Shown: positions 8,673-17,218, counted from the stretch's first letter. The stretch is DNA of 64,000 nt from Bacteroidales bacterium (GCA_017531225.1 JAFXLL010000008.1:62001-126000), one strand, 5' to 3'. Program-made: numbers and translations. Notes: a model not told the origin generated them from the sequence alone.

Positions 8673-9515
8673 ATGTTAGGCGCAATTACTGGAGATATCA
8701 TTGGATCCCGTTTTGAATTTCACGGGACAAAGAATACGGAATTCGATTTGCTAAGTAGGGGATGTCGCTATACCGACGATTCGGCGATGACTATGGCCGT
8801 GGCTGAATGGTTGCTCGACGATCCTGACCACTCGCTTGAGGTGTTGGAAGAAATGATGGTGAAATTCGGCGAGATGGATCCCGAGGCTGGTTTCGGAGGC
8901 AAGTTTTACAACTGGCTATTCAATCCCCATAAGCTTTGGCCTGATGGCGTTCGCCGTCCCTACAATTCTTGGGGCAACGGCTCGGCCATGCGGGTGAGCG
9001 CAGTAGGGTGGATGTTCGACACTTTGGAAGAGACTGAACTCGTGGCCGAGATCTCAGCCGGCATCACCCACAACCATCCCGAAGGCATCAAAGGCGCACA
9101 AGCCACTGCAGCAGTCATCTTCATGGCTCGCAACGGAGCCTCCAAGGAAATGATAAGATCCTATATCTCGAATAAGTTCGGTTACGACCTTAACCGTACC
9201 ATCGAGCAAATCCGCCCCTCTTACATGTTTGAGGTGTCGTGTCAAGAGTCGGTTCCGGAGGCTATCATCGCTTTCCTCGATAGCACCGACTACGAGTCTG
9301 CCATCCGTTTGGCCGTCTCGCTTGGCGGTGATGCCGACACCCAAGCCTGCATTGCCGGTGGCATCGCTGAAGCTTTCTATGGAATGCCAGACGACCTTGT
9401 TGAAGACATCGGTTACCACCTGCCTCCGATATTCAAAACCAACGTTATTCGCTTGGCGGAAAATTCAGCCTACCGCTGTTGTCGAGAACAACTGAAACGC
9501 TGCTGGAGAAAATAA
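8673..9515 (+). CDS. ADP-ribosylglycohydrolase family protein
   Basis: A 280-residue DraG/ARH-type hydrolase that would remove ADP-ribose from a protein or small molecule using two Mg2+ ions. The metal-binding signatures are present in order: GAITGDIIGSRFE at residues 3-15, YTDDSAMT near residue 33, HNHPEG near residue 132, and GGDADTQACIAGGIAEAFYG near residue 213. The length is normal for the family. It is a single-gene unit with its own promoter, and nothing nearby encodes an ADP-ribosyltransferase, so the substrate is unknown. Confidence 0.92.
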   Translation: MLGAITGDIIGSRFEFHGTKNTEFDLLSRGCRYTDDSAMTMAVAEWLLDDPDHSLEVLEEMMVKFGEMDPEAGFGGKFYNWLFNPHKLWPDGVRRPYNSWGNGSAMRVSAVGWMFDTLEETELVAEISAGITHNHPEGIKGAQATAAVIFMARNGASKEMIRSYISNKFGYDLNRTIEQIRPSYMFEVSCQESVPEAIIAFLDSTDYESAIRLAVSLGGDADTQACIAGGIAEAFYGMPDDLVEDIGYHLPPIFKTNVIRLAENSAYRCCREQLKRCWRK

Positions 9516-9550
9516 TAAATAGCACTTAGGTCGGCTTATAGAGAAGACAT

Positions 9551-9670
9551 TTATTAATTAAATCCATAACCAATTCATTATTTGTAATATAGATAATATT
9601 TGATGAAAATTTGAAAAATATTTCAAAAAAGCACTTGCGGAATTAAAAATAATTTCCATATCTTTGCAGC
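9551..9670 (+). repeat. 120-bp direct repeat, copy 1 (promoter segment)
   Basis: Matches 10301-10420 without gaps at an offset of exactly 750 bp, with nine mismatches in 120 bp by my count. It ends in a TATCTTTGCAGC promoter core directly upstream of the antitoxin gene. The segment is AT-rich and has no open frame. Confidence 0.9.
9659..9666 (+). promoter_or_regulatory. -7 box for toxin-antitoxin operon
   Basis: TATCTTTG is a perfect TAnnTTTG match inside repeat copy 1. A TTG at 9635-9637 is at a fitting distance for the upstream element. The leader to ATG 9718 is about 45 nt. Confidence 0.65.
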
Positions 9671-9717
9671 AAGATACAAAGTGAACTGTGTTTTTACAGA
9701 ATCTAAATTTACGTGAT

Positions 9718-9954
9718 ATGAAAAATATAGTTACCTTTGCAAATGATAATCAGTTTTCAGTACTGAATAGGCATCAGCTTATGATTGACAATAAAGGAAA
9801 TAGGGCGCAAGGTCTACATTCAGAGATGGAAGTGAAACTTCTTATTGCTGATCGTTTGAAACGCATTGCAGAAGGCAATGCCGTTACGATTCCGCATGAT
9901 GAAGTGAAAAACCACATCAATACCTTGCTCCAAGATGAATATCAGATGGCTTGA
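9718..9954 (+). CDS. type II antitoxin, putative
   Basis: A 78-residue protein read from ATG 9718; the GTG at 9688 would lie within the likely leader. It starts MKNIVTFANDNQF and ends with a helical C-terminal stretch (EVKNHINTLLQDEYQMA) that overlaps the toxin start by 20 bp. Size, position and overlap are those of an antitoxin gene. I cannot assign its DNA-binding fold; the N-terminus is not a clear AbrB or ribbon-helix-helix. The two genes would repress their own promoter in repeat copy 1. The region is AT-richer than its neighbours, as is common for acquired modules. Confidence 0.7.
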   Translation: MKNIVTFANDNQFSVLNRHQLMIDNKGNRAQGLHSEMEVKLLIADRLKRIAEGNAVTIPHDEVKNHINTLLQDEYQMA

Positions 9955-10252
9955 CTCAGCTGAAGAGGAGTTGACTGATTTCGTTAGGTTTGAGAGACAA
10001 TTTTTTGGATTTGATGTTGCCGCGCAAATAACTGATGAAATTTTGTCGCGAGTGGATGACCTAATAGAGTTCCCAACTATAGGAACTTTGGAGCCATCGT
10101 TAAAATACCAAAACCTTGAAATCAGGACTCTTCACGAAAGACACGCAAGGATTTTCTATACCATCGTTTCGGAAGAGATTATTATCGTATTGTTTTGGGA
10201 TAATCGCAGGGATGATAAAAAGATAGAGCCTTATATCATTACAGCCCAGTAG
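9935..10252 (+). CDS. RelE/ParE-family toxin
   Basis: A 105-residue protein of RelE/ParE superfamily pattern: an N-terminal helix with acidic residues (SAEEELTDFVRFERQFFG), a second helix, the strand-turn FPTIGTLEPSLKYQNLEIRTLHE, and the terminal strands ARIFYTIVSEEIIIVLFWDNRRDDKK. The family either cleaves mRNA on the ribosome (RelE) or poisons gyrase (ParE); the sequence alone does not decide. It overlaps the antitoxin by 20 bp, so both are made from one mRNA. Confidence 0.82.
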   Translation: MNIRWLDSAEEELTDFVRFERQFFGFDVAAQITDEILSRVDDLIEFPTIGTLEPSLKYQNLEIRTLHERHARIFYTIVSEEIIIVLFWDNRRDDKKIEPYIITAQ

Positions 10253-10300
10253 GATTGCAATAAAGGCGAACTGTAATCTTTCGGTTACTTGAGACGATAA

Positions 10301-10420
10301 TTATTAATTAATTTCATAACTGATTCATTGTTTGTAATATGGATAATATTTGATGAAAATTTGAAAATTATTTCAAAAAAGCACTTGCGGGATTAAAAAT
10401 AAATTCCATATCTTTGCAGC
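10301..10420 (+). repeat. 120-bp direct repeat, copy 2 (promoter segment)
   Basis: Second copy of the segment at 9551-9670. It again ends with TATCTTTGCAGC and drives the next gene, a DUF5618 protein. The two copies bracket the toxin-antitoxin pair. Confidence 0.9.
10409..10416 (+). promoter_or_regulatory. -7 box for DUF5618 gene
   Basis: TATCTTTG in repeat copy 2, 29 bp before ATG 10446. Confidence 0.65.
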
Positions 10421-10445
10421 GTAAATAATAAAACACTTGCTTGAT

Positions 10446-10898
10446 ATGAAAACAAAGAAACACCTTGGCCATAAACCCCCAAATGCCATTGTGAAAAAGA
10501 AAAGAGAACCAATCAAGGAAGCAAGGCGCTATGTCGATAACGCCAGAGAAATTCTGCTAGAACGTGGTAAACTGGATGACGAAGGCTTTCAATATGAAGA
10601 TGAGAAATATGTTCGAGCCGCTGGCAATTATCTATGGCTCGGTGTGCTGATGGCTCTCGATGGCGTGTTCCATGTCAGGGAAGACAGACGCACCCGTGTC
10701 AATATTGATGCTTATCAGGAGGCAGTCTCCAAACGGGATTTGAAATTGCTCTCATGGCTAAATGAAGGTTATGAAATCATTCATCTCTATATGAACTACG
10801 ATGGCAATTCCAATAAAGGCCTTTGTGATATGGGTTTCGAATATGCCAACCGAATCATCGACCGCTGTGAAGGGATGATGCCATCACCGACATGCTGA
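10446..10898 (+). CDS. DUF5618-like helical protein
   Basis: A 150-residue protein read from ATG 10446 (MKTKKHLGHK). After a basic N-terminus it follows the pattern I associate with DUF5618: a helix EARRYVDNAREILLERG, the block DEKYVRAAGNYLWLGVLMALDGVF, and ending LLSWLNEGYEIIHLYMNYDGN. The fold resembles small HEPN-type helical bundles, but I see no clear RX4-6H catalytic motif. Function is unknown. The same promoter segment as the toxin-antitoxin pair stands in front of it, so it may be a third member of that module. Its 3' end overlaps the convergent MATE gene by 44 bp. Confidence 0.75.
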   Translation: MKTKKHLGHKPPNAIVKKKREPIKEARRYVDNAREILLERGKLDDEGFQYEDEKYVRAAGNYLWLGVLMALDGVFHVREDRRTRVNIDAYQEAVSKRDLKLLSWLNEGYEIIHLYMNYDGNSNKGLCDMGFEYANRIIDRCEGMMPSPTC

Positions 10899-12174
10899 CG
10901 CCTCGGGCTACCATGAAGAGCAAGAAAGCAATCCATAAGCCGTGATTGCCGTATAAAGGCATCAAGATGTACCAGGCGGGAAGAAAGACCAACAACGATG
11001 CAATAATCATCGTATTACGGATCTCCTTTGCGGCTGTGGCTCCAATGTAAATGCCGTCCCAAAGGAAAGCGGCGAAGGTGATCACGGGAATCAAGATCAT
11101 GTAGATGTAGTAGGGACGGGCCTTCTCGATGATGTCGGGCTGGTCGGAGATCAGATGGATGAATGCATCAGGGAATGCCCAGTAGAGCAGGGTGAACGGC
11201 ACGCTCAATCCCACACCCCAAAGCAACAGATACCGAATCGTTTTCTTCAGATTGTCGAGGTCGTGCGCCCCAGTAAAACGCCCCACCAAAGCCTCACCGG
11301 CGTAAGCAAACCCGTCAGTGAAATAGCTGAAGATGTAGAAGAACTGCATCAAAATCATGTTGACGGCTAAGATGTCGTCGCCCAATTTCGCACTCTGGTT
11401 GGTGAAAAAGGCAAGGGTCAGCACCAACAGAATACTACGGATCATGAAATCGGTATTGACCTTGAAGAATCGCTTCAGCTTGTCGGCCTGCAACAGGATT
11501 CGTTTCTCAATAGGGATAAGATATTGGCGGTATTTCGTTGCCATGAAGATGATGGCCGTGAGCAAGCCGGTGTATTGCGCAATGACGGTGCCTAAGGCCA
11601 CACCGGCAACGCCCATGTGAAACACGTTGACAAACAACACGCTGAGCCCAATGTTCACCACGTTGATCAGAATGGCGATGGTCATAGGAATGGTGGTGTT
11701 CTGCATGCCGATGTACCAGCCGTTGAAGGTGTAGAGACTTAGCACTGCGGGCGCCGCCCAAATCCTCACCCTGAAATACTCGGAGGTGTACCGAAGCACC
11801 TCGGGGCTGCCGTTCAAAAGCTGCATGGCGATCCACTCGATGGGACGTTGCAAAGTCAATACAATCAATGTGGCCATCAAGGCGATGCACATGGAACGGT
11901 AGAAGGCGTAGGAAATCTCCTGATGGTCTTTGCCACCGTAGGCTTGGGCGGTAAAGCCCGTCGTCCCCGCCCGCATGAAGCTGAAGATGGAATACATCAC
12001 GCTGAAAATGGTGCCGCCCAGACCGATGGCGCCGAGATAGGCCACCGAATCGAGATGCCCCATCAGCATCATGTCCACCAAACCCAACAAAGGCACGGTG
12101 ATGTTGCTGATGATGTTCGGTATCGCCAGCCTCAGGATGCTGCGGTTAAGACTTTCACGATTTGCTCCAGCCAT
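10855..12174 (-). CDS. MATE-family multidrug/cation exporter
   Basis: A 439-residue integral membrane protein with about twelve hydrophobic segments in two halves. The N-terminal MATE signature RLAIPNIISNITVPLLGLVDMMLMGH is followed by GTTGFTAQAYGG, both typical of the DinF/NorM type. It would export drugs or metabolites by Na+ or H+ antiport. The start at ATG 12174 lies 43 bp inside the upstream msrC gene; the next Met would remove the first helix, so the overlap is real. Co-expression with msrC is likely. Confidence 0.93.
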   Translation of the reverse strand: MAGANRESLNRSILRLAIPNIISNITVPLLGLVDMMLMGHLDSVAYLGAIGLGGTIFSVMYSIFSFMRAGTTGFTAQAYGGKDHQEISYAFYRSMCIALMATLIVLTLQRPIEWIAMQLLNGSPEVLRYTSEYFRVRIWAAPAVLSLYTFNGWYIGMQNTTIPMTIAILINVVNIGLSVLFVNVFHMGVAGVALGTVIAQYTGLLTAIIFMATKYRQYLIPIEKRILLQADKLKRFFKVNTDFMIRSILLVLTLAFFTNQSAKLGDDILAVNMILMQFFYIFSYFTDGFAYAGEALVGRFTGAHDLDNLKKTIRYLLLWGVGLSVPFTLLYWAFPDAFIHLISDQPDIIEKARPYYIYMILIPVITFAAFLWDGIYIGATAAKEIRNTMIIASLLVFLPAWYILMPLYGNHGLWIAFLLFMVARGVSMSVMASSLHSGR

Positions 12175-12587
12175 TTTTTGTCGATCTCATCAAACGTGTT
12201 CAACTCTTTGCTGTCGATATCGAGCTCAGCCCACATTTCGCCATCCTTGAAGATGGGCACCACGATCTCGCTTCGTGACTCGCTACTGCAGGCGATGTGT
12301 CCGGGAAACTGCTCTACATCTGGCACTACGAGGGTTTTACCCTGAGCCCATGCCGTACCGCAAACGCCCTTGCCGTATGGGATTCGCGTGCATGCCAACG
12401 GCCCTTGGAAAGGTCCCAAGACCAGCTGCTTGCCGTCAACGAAATAGAAACCGGTCCACCAAAAACCGAAGGTGAAATGGATGAGCGAACTGAGGTTGCT
12501 CAAATTGGCAATCAAGTTGGTCTCGTCTTCGACCAGTGACTGCGCCTGCTTCAAAAGAAGCTGATATTGTTTTTCTTTGTCTTCCAT
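12132..12587 (-). CDS. msrC: free methionine-(R)-sulfoxide reductase (GAF domain)
   Basis: A 151-residue GAF-domain enzyme that reduces free methionine-R-sulfoxide in the cytoplasm. The three family cysteines are present at 66 (LACTRIPYG), 76 (GVCGTAW) and 100 (GHIACSSES), with the same 10 and 24 spacing as in the E. coli enzyme. Other marks are FWWTGFYF near residue 43 and SEIVVPIF near residue 106. It is followed by the overlapping MATE gene. Its putative -7 box is only a few bases before the ATG, so the mRNA may be leaderless. Confidence 0.93.
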   Translation of the reverse strand: MEDKEKQYQLLLKQAQSLVEDETNLIANLSNLSSLIHFTFGFWWTGFYFVDGKQLVLGPFQGPLACTRIPYGKGVCGTAWAQGKTLVVPDVEQFPGHIACSSESRSEIVVPIFKDGEMWAELDIDSKELNTFDEIDKKWLEQIVKVLTAAS

Positions 12588-12591
12588 GGCG

Positions 12592-12599
12592 CAAAATTA
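12592..12599 (-). promoter_or_regulatory. -7 box for msrC
   Basis: TAATTTTG on the minus strand fits TAnnTTTG. Its last base is five bases from the msrC ATG at 12587, which predicts transcription starting at or next to the start codon. Confidence 0.5.
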
Positions 12600-12611
12600 C
12601 ATAAAATTGAT

Positions 12612-12619
12612 TACTTTTA
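12612..12619 (+). promoter_or_regulatory. -7 box for mpl (one mismatch)
   Basis: TACTTTTA differs from TAnnTTTG only in the last base and lies 20 bp before ATG 12640. It is divergent to the msrC box, with 12 bp between them. Confidence 0.5.
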
Positions 12620-12639
12620 CCGCTTCAAATCAAATCGCT

Positions 12640-13992
12640 ATGAAAAAGGTTCATTTTATCGCTATAGGGGGCAGCGCCATGCACAACCTCGCCATCGCCT
12701 TGCACCGCAAGGGCTATGAAGTCACAGGTTCGGATGATGAAATCTTCGAGCCATCCAAGTCACGTCTCGCCAAAGAGGGTATTCTGCCTCCACAATGGGG
12801 CTGGTATCCCGAAAAGCTCGACAAGAGCTATGACGCCGTCATCCTCGGTATGCATGCTCGTATCGACAATCCCGAGTTGGTGCGTGCCCAGGAGCTTGGT
12901 CTGAAGGTGTATTCCTATCCGGAGTACCTTTACGAGCAGAGCAAGGATAAGACGCGTATCGTTATCGGCGGTAGCCATGGCAAGACTACCATCACCTCGA
13001 TGATTCTGCATGTTCTGCAAAAGGTTGGCATTGAGACCGATTTCATGGTGGGTGCCCAGTTGGAGGGCTTCGACGTGATGGTGCGCCTTAGCGAGACGGC
13101 TAAATACATGGTGATGGAAGGCGACGAGTACCTCACTTCGCCCATCGACCGTGTGCCGAAGTTCCATCATTACCATCCGCATATCGCTGTTATCAGCGGC
13201 ATTGGCTGGGATCACGTGAATGTGTTCCCGACCTTCGACAATTACCTGGAGCAGTTCCGCATCTTTGTCCGTACCATCGAACCTGGCGGATGCCTGATTT
13301 ATGATCAGACGGACGTGGAGGCCGATAAGATTGCCCAGGGTGCCGCTTGCAAGACTTTTGGCTACGGCGTGCATCCTTTTGAGAGCGATGGACTCAAGAC
13401 CACCTTGCTGTTACCTGATGGCAGTAGGAGGGAAGTTGGCGTGTTTGGCAGCCATAACATGAAGAATGTCAACGCCGCTCGCTTGGTGTGTAAGCAACTC
13501 GGGGTGACTGATGAGCAGTTCTATGCTGCCATCGCTTCGTTCAAGGGGGCTGCCCGCCGCTTGGAGCTGTTGTTCGAAAACGGCGACAATTTGGTGTTCC
13601 GCGATTTCGCCCATGCTCCTTCCAAAGTGAATGCCAGTGTGAAGGCTTTGCGGGAACAGTTCCCTGAAAAGCATCTGATTGCGGTGTTTGAACTGCATAC
13701 CTACAGCAGCCTGAGCGAGGTGTTTATTGACCATTACCGAGATGCCTTGAAATTGGCTGATACGGCCATCGTGTTCTACGATCCCCATGCCGTGGCCATC
13801 AAGAAGTTGGAGCTGATGAAGGATGAGCGCATCATGGAAGGTTTTGGCCGTCCCGACTTGAAGGTGGTTCACAACAAGGTTGAGCTGATGGCATTATTAG
13901 AAAAAGGCCAACGCCACAATGTCATTGGCGCTTTTATGAGTTCAGGCGATTTCAATGGCTTGACCACTGATGATCTAAAGACCTTGTATTAA
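12640..13992 (+). CDS. mpl: UDP-MurNAc:tripeptide ligase Mpl (recycling)
   Basis: A 450-residue Mur-ligase family enzyme, read from ATG 12640. It would re-attach the tripeptide L-Ala-gamma-D-Glu-meso-DAP (or the local equivalent) to UDP-MurNAc in cell wall recycling. The order is: Rossmann start HFIAIGGSAMHNLAIAL, ATP loop GGSHGKTT at 110-117, the central motif VMEGDEYLTSP, and the C-terminal block FRDFAHAPSKVNASV. The GGSAMHNLA start is the Mpl/MurC type; the length and EYLTSPIDRVPKF favour Mpl over MurC. It is monocistronic and its stop overlaps the convergent LolA-like gene by 4 bp. Confidence 0.9.
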   Translation: MKKVHFIAIGGSAMHNLAIALHRKGYEVTGSDDEIFEPSKSRLAKEGILPPQWGWYPEKLDKSYDAVILGMHARIDNPELVRAQELGLKVYSYPEYLYEQSKDKTRIVIGGSHGKTTITSMILHVLQKVGIETDFMVGAQLEGFDVMVRLSETAKYMVMEGDEYLTSPIDRVPKFHHYHPHIAVISGIGWDHVNVFPTFDNYLEQFRIFVRTIEPGGCLIYDQTDVEADKIAQGAACKTFGYGVHPFESDGLKTTLLLPDGSRREVGVFGSHNMKNVNAARLVCKQLGVTDEQFYAAIASFKGAARRLELLFENGDNLVFRDFAHAPSKVNASVKALREQFPEKHLIAVFELHTYSSLSEVFIDHYRDALKLADTAIVFYDPHAVAIKKLELMKDERIMEGFGRPDLKVVHNKVELMALLEKGQRHNVIGAFMSSGDFNGLTTDDLKTLY

Positions 13993-14597
13993 GGGACATT
14001 AAAATGGTGAGGATCCACCGTGACGTCATATTTGACGTTTGAAATGGTGTAAATGTCAACCGTTCCATTGGTGTCGATCAGTGTGATCTCTCTAAGCATC
14101 AGGCTGTCTTTCTCGAATTTGTAGATGACTTGTTTGAAGCCTACTCCTATGATTTTGCGCCTATTGTTCGTGAAGGTGACTTGTTGATAGCCATCCACCT
14201 CCTTAATGCTAATGCTATAGTTGTTTTCCTTAGCGAGGTCTTCGCATTTACCTTGGAATCCATAAAGGAAGATGTTGCTCAACGAGCGCAATTTGCCGCT
14301 TTTTCTCATGGCGAATGAGCCGTGGAACAACCCAATGTCGATCTTGAGCTTGTTCACATTGGAGATCATGTAGCTATCCTTAGTGAACAGAGCGGCGAAT
14401 TTGTCAGGCCTGACATAATAGAGTTTGCCGTCTTGCACGATCTCCTTTTTCGGCTTTATGGTAGTATTGCGTAGGTCGGACTCGAACGACTTTGCGGCGG
14501 AGTTGACTTGCAGGATTTGCTCTAAAATAGCATTGTCCTGAGCGCACAAAACCACTGAAAACAGTAGAGATGCGAGTAAGACGGCGAACTTCTTCAT
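13989..14597 (-). CDS. LolA-like outer-membrane lipoprotein carrier
   Basis: A 202-residue exported protein with a signal peptide (MKKFAVLLASLLFSVVLCAQ) and the LolA pattern: NSAAKSFESDLRNTTIKPKKEIVQDGKLYYVRPDKF is the strand-turn seen in LolA, where the substrate cavity binds the lipid part of lipoproteins. The first repeat strand is followed by a long run of beta strands through residue 200. It is 3 bp downstream of rho on the same strand. A second LolA-like gene occurs at 48146 in a different operon; this one is the better candidate for general lipoprotein transport, but that is not certain. Confidence 0.78.
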   Translation of the reverse strand: MKKFAVLLASLLFSVVLCAQDNAILEQILQVNSAAKSFESDLRNTTIKPKKEIVQDGKLYYVRPDKFAALFTKDSYMISNVNKLKIDIGLFHGSFAMRKSGKLRSLSNIFLYGFQGKCEDLAKENNYSISIKEVDGYQQVTFTNNRRKIIGVGFKQVIYKFEKDSLMLREITLIDTNGTVDIYTISNVKYDVTVDPHHFNVP

Positions 14598-14600
14598 GGT

Positions 14601-16493
14601 TTATTTGTCGAGGCTCATCAGGAATTCCTCGTTGCTGACGGTCTTGGCGACCCTGTCTTTCAGGAATTCCATGGCTTCCACTGGCGTCATGTCGGCAAAG
14701 TGTGTGCGCAGTGCCCATACTCTTGCCAGTGTGATCTCGTCGACGAGTAGGTCGTCGCGGCGGGTGCCTGAGGCCACAATGTCGATGGCAGGGAAGATGC
14801 GCTTGTTCGACAGACGGCGGTCGAGCTGGAGCTCCATGTTGCCGGTGCCTTTGAATTCCTCGAAGATGACTTCGTCCATCTTGGAGCCTGTGTCGATCAG
14901 AGCGGTGGCTAAGATGGTAAGGGAACCGCCGTTTTCGATCTTACGGGCGGCGCCAAAGAAGCGCTTCGGCTTCTGGAGGGCATTGGCCTCCACACCACCG
15001 GTGAGCACCTTGCCGGAGGCAGGTGACACGGTGTTGTAGGCGCGCGCCAAACGAGTGATGGAGTCAAGCAGGATGACCACGTCGTGGCCGCACTCGGTGA
15101 GGCGCTTGGCCTTCTCCAGCACGATGTTGGCAATCTGAACGTGTTTCGATGCAGGCTCGTCGAAGGTGGAAGCGATGACTTCCGCATTCACGCTACGCTG
15201 CATGTCGGTTACCTCCTCGGGACGCTCGTCGATGAGCAGGATGATCAGGTACACCTCGGGATGGTTGGCGGCAATAGCATTGGCCACCTCTTTCAGCAAC
15301 ACGGTCTTACCGGTCTTAGGCTGAGCGACGATCAAGCCGCGCTGGCCCTTACCGATAGGGGCGAACATATCCATGATTCGGGTGGAGATGGTGCCGCCTT
15401 GGTGACCCGTGATGGTGAATTTCTCGTTGGGGAACAAAGGCGTCAGGAAGTCGAAGGGGATACGGTCACGTACCTCTTCTGGCTTACGGCCGTTGATATA
15501 GTCCACACGCACCAAGGGGAAGAACTTCTCGCCGCTCTTCGGAGGACGGATGGCGCCTAAAATGGTGTCGCCGGTCTTCAAACCAAATAACTTGATCTGT
15601 GAAGTGGAAACATAGATGTCATCAGGTGAGGAGAGGTAGTTGTAGTCGGAGGAGCGGAGGAAACCAAAGCCTTCAGGCATGATTTCGAGCACGCCTTCGG
15701 CCACCACAACGCTGTCGAACTCGTTGAGAATCTCGTCGCGGCGCTGCTTCTCAGCCCTTTCGGCGTTCATCTGCAGCTCACGCTGTTCTCTTTGTTCGCG
15801 CTGCTCTCTTTGCTCTTTCTGCTCTTTCTGCTCTTTCTGTTCCTTTTCCTTTTCTACGTTCTGTACGTTTTGGTTGTTATTCTCCCTAACTTGTTGATGC
15901 TCCTTAAATTCTCTTTGCTCTTTTCTGTGCTCTTTATCTTTCTGAAGCTCTCTTTGCTGCTCTCTCTGTTGATCTCTCTGTTGAACTCTCTGGGGCTCAT
16001 GTTGTGGCTCTTTTGGAGCTTCTTTTTGAGGCTCTTTCGGCTCTCTTTGCGGTTCTTTGGCCTCCACGGGAGCTTGGTTTTCACGTGAGATTCTCGGGCG
16101 TTTTTCCCTTTTCTTGGATTCGGCTTGTGGATTAGGATTTACAGGCGTTTCCTCAGTGGGGAAGGGGATCTCTTGAGTCTTTTGGGCTTCTTCCTTTTTT
16201 TGGGGAGCCTCTTCTTTAGGAGCTTGTTTTTCTTTCTTCTGCTTTGGTTGCGTCTCCTTTTCGGGAGCGGCTTCTACGGGTGCTTGAGCTCCTTGGTTTT
16301 TGGGCTTTCTGCCACGTTTTTTCGGGGCTGCGTCCTGCGACTTTTTCACAGTCTCGGGATGCTCCACCTGATGGTCGATGATATCGTAAATCAATTGTTG
16401 CTTGCTGCGTCCTTCGTCGTCAATTCCTAATTCAATAGCGATAATCTTCAGATCGTCCAAAGTCTTATCGTTCAATTCATAAATGTTATACAT
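14601..16493 (-). CDS. rho: transcription termination factor Rho
   Basis: A 630-residue Rho hexamer subunit, read from ATG 16493 ([12 protein letters not shown]). Order: Rho-N helical domain (1-45), a charged low-complexity insertion of about 200 residues (about 50-245) rich in Lys, Glu, Gln and Arg, the RNA-binding cold-shock-like domain ([21 protein letters not shown]), and the RecA-type ATPase with Walker A AQPKTGKT near residue 390 and the R-loop/Q-loop region [22 protein letters not shown]. The insertion contains EQKEQ and EQREQ tandems. Such insertions are common in Bacteroidota and may help RNA binding or phase separation. Confidence 0.97.
   Translation of the reverse strand: MYNIYELNDKTLDDLKIIAIELGIDDEGRSKQQLIYDIIDHQVEHPETVKKSQDAAPKKRGRKPKNQGAQAPVEAAPEKETQPKQKKEKQAPKEEAPQKKEEAQKTQEIPFPTEETPVNPNPQAESKKREKRPRISRENQAPVEAKEPQREPKEPQKEAPKEPQHEPQRVQQRDQQREQQRELQKDKEHRKEQREFKEHQQVRENNNQNVQNVEKEKEQKEQKEQKEQREQREQREQRELQMNAERAEKQRRDEILNEFDSVVVAEGVLEIMPEGFGFLRSSDYNYLSSPDDIYVSTSQIKLFGLKTGDTILGAIRPPKSGEKFFPLVRVDYINGRKPEEVRDRIPFDFLTPLFPNEKFTITGHQGGTISTRIMDMFAPIGKGQRGLIVAQPKTGKTVLLKEVANAIAANHPEVYLIILLIDERPEEVTDMQRSVNAEVIASTFDEPASKHVQIANIVLEKAKRLTECGHDVVILLDSITRLARAYNTVSPASGKVLTGGVEANALQKPKRFFGAARKIENGGSLTILATALIDTGSKMDEVIFEEFKGTGNMELQLDRRLSNKRIFPAIDIVASGTRRDDLLVDEITLARVWALRTHFADMTPVEAMEFLKDRVAKTVSNEEFLMSLDK
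15784..15860 (-). repeat. in-frame low-complexity tandem inside rho
   Basis: Short repeats of a CTGCTCTTT type (plus strand) encode the EQKEQ/EQREQ tandems of the Rho insertion. They are in frame and could change copy number by slippage. Confidence 0.7.
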
Positions 16494-16567
16494 AAAAGGG
16501 CCTGAAAAGTGTTTGGAAAAATTTAGAGAAATTGATTTTTGTTCTAGGATTCTTTCAAAAATCACGG

Positions 16568-16575
16568 CAAAAATA
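16568..16575 (-). promoter_or_regulatory. -7 box for rho
   Basis: TATTTTTG on the minus strand, leaving a leader of about 70 nt before ATG 16493. A long leader would allow Rho autoregulation, as in other bacteria. Confidence 0.55.
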
Positions 16576-16625
16576 ATGAAAATTTATATACTCGCAAGAT
16601 TTTTCTTCATTTTTCGTCAAATTAT

Positions 16626-16633
16626 TATCTTTG
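16626..16633 (+). promoter_or_regulatory. -7 box for DUF4293 gene
   Basis: TATCTTTG, 27 bp before ATG 16661, divergent to the rho promoter. Confidence 0.65.
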
Positions 16634-16660
16634 CAGTCCAAAATTAAAACAGAAACAATC

Positions 16661-17167
16661 ATGAAACAGAGAGTACAATCCATTTTGTTTTTCCTTTCGG
16701 CCGTCGTTCTCGGTCTGTTGTTTTTTATGCCTTTAACAAGCTATCTTGATGAGTATGGCACCTATTATAAACTCTTCATACACGGTGTCAATGTCGTTTC
16801 GGTGGCTCAAGGTGTTGAACTCTCGTTCAGCTCGATCTACACGCTGCCGTTGCTGATCCTCACTGTGGCGATCATGCTGGTCAGTTTTTATATCTCTATG
16901 TCGATTTTCCGCGCTGTGAAATTGGAGCAATTCGTTAAATTGTTCAAGCTCTCGCGCGTTAACGTCGCCTTGATGGTGGTGCTGATTGCCACTATTTTCG
17001 TCTATTATCTGATGAAAACGGGTTCGGCTATTGCGGTAGCGCCTTCGTTCCGTTGGCCGGCATGGGGCGCTTTCCTGCCTTTGATCGCTTTGGTCATGAT
17101 GCTTTTGGCTTCGTCTGGCCTGAAGAAGGATATTGACAAGGTCAGATCGATCAATAGAATTAGGTGA
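16661..17167 (+). CDS. DUF4293-family membrane protein
   Basis: A 168-residue protein read from ATG 16661 with four hydrophobic segments (about residues 5-25, 50-75, 95-117 and 130-150). The start MKQRVQSILFFLSAVVLGLLFFMPLTSY and the location next to rho are typical of the Bacteroidota family DUF4293, whose role is unknown. The cytoplasmic C-terminus is basic. The neighbourhood is conserved in the phylum, which argues for a real gene with a housekeeping role. Confidence 0.88.
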   Translation: MKQRVQSILFFLSAVVLGLLFFMPLTSYLDEYGTYYKLFIHGVNVVSVAQGVELSFSSIYTLPLLILTVAIMLVSFYISMSIFRAVKLEQFVKLFKLSRVNVALMVVLIATIFVYYLMKTGSAIAVAPSFRWPAWGAFLPLIALVMMLLASSGLKKDIDKVRSINRIR

Positions 17168-17175
17168 GAGTTGAA

Positions 17176-17218
17176 AGGTTAAAGGTGAGAAGTACCTCTC
17201 ACCTCTCACCTTTAACCT
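17176..17218. repeat. inverted heptad repeats between convergent genes
   Basis: A perfect 15-bp inverted repeat (AGGTTAAAGGTGAGA and its complement) with a 13-nt loop, built from 7-bp tandem units (GAAAGGT, TAAAGGT; TCTCACC, TCTCACC). It lies between the stops of the DUF4293 gene and the phosphoesterase gene and may serve as a terminator on both strands, although neither side has a long T tract. Confidence 0.75.

Noticed and set aside
15784-16100. Short tandem repeats that might be a CRISPR array
   Set aside because: They are in frame within rho, encode EQKEQ-type residues, and have no spacers.
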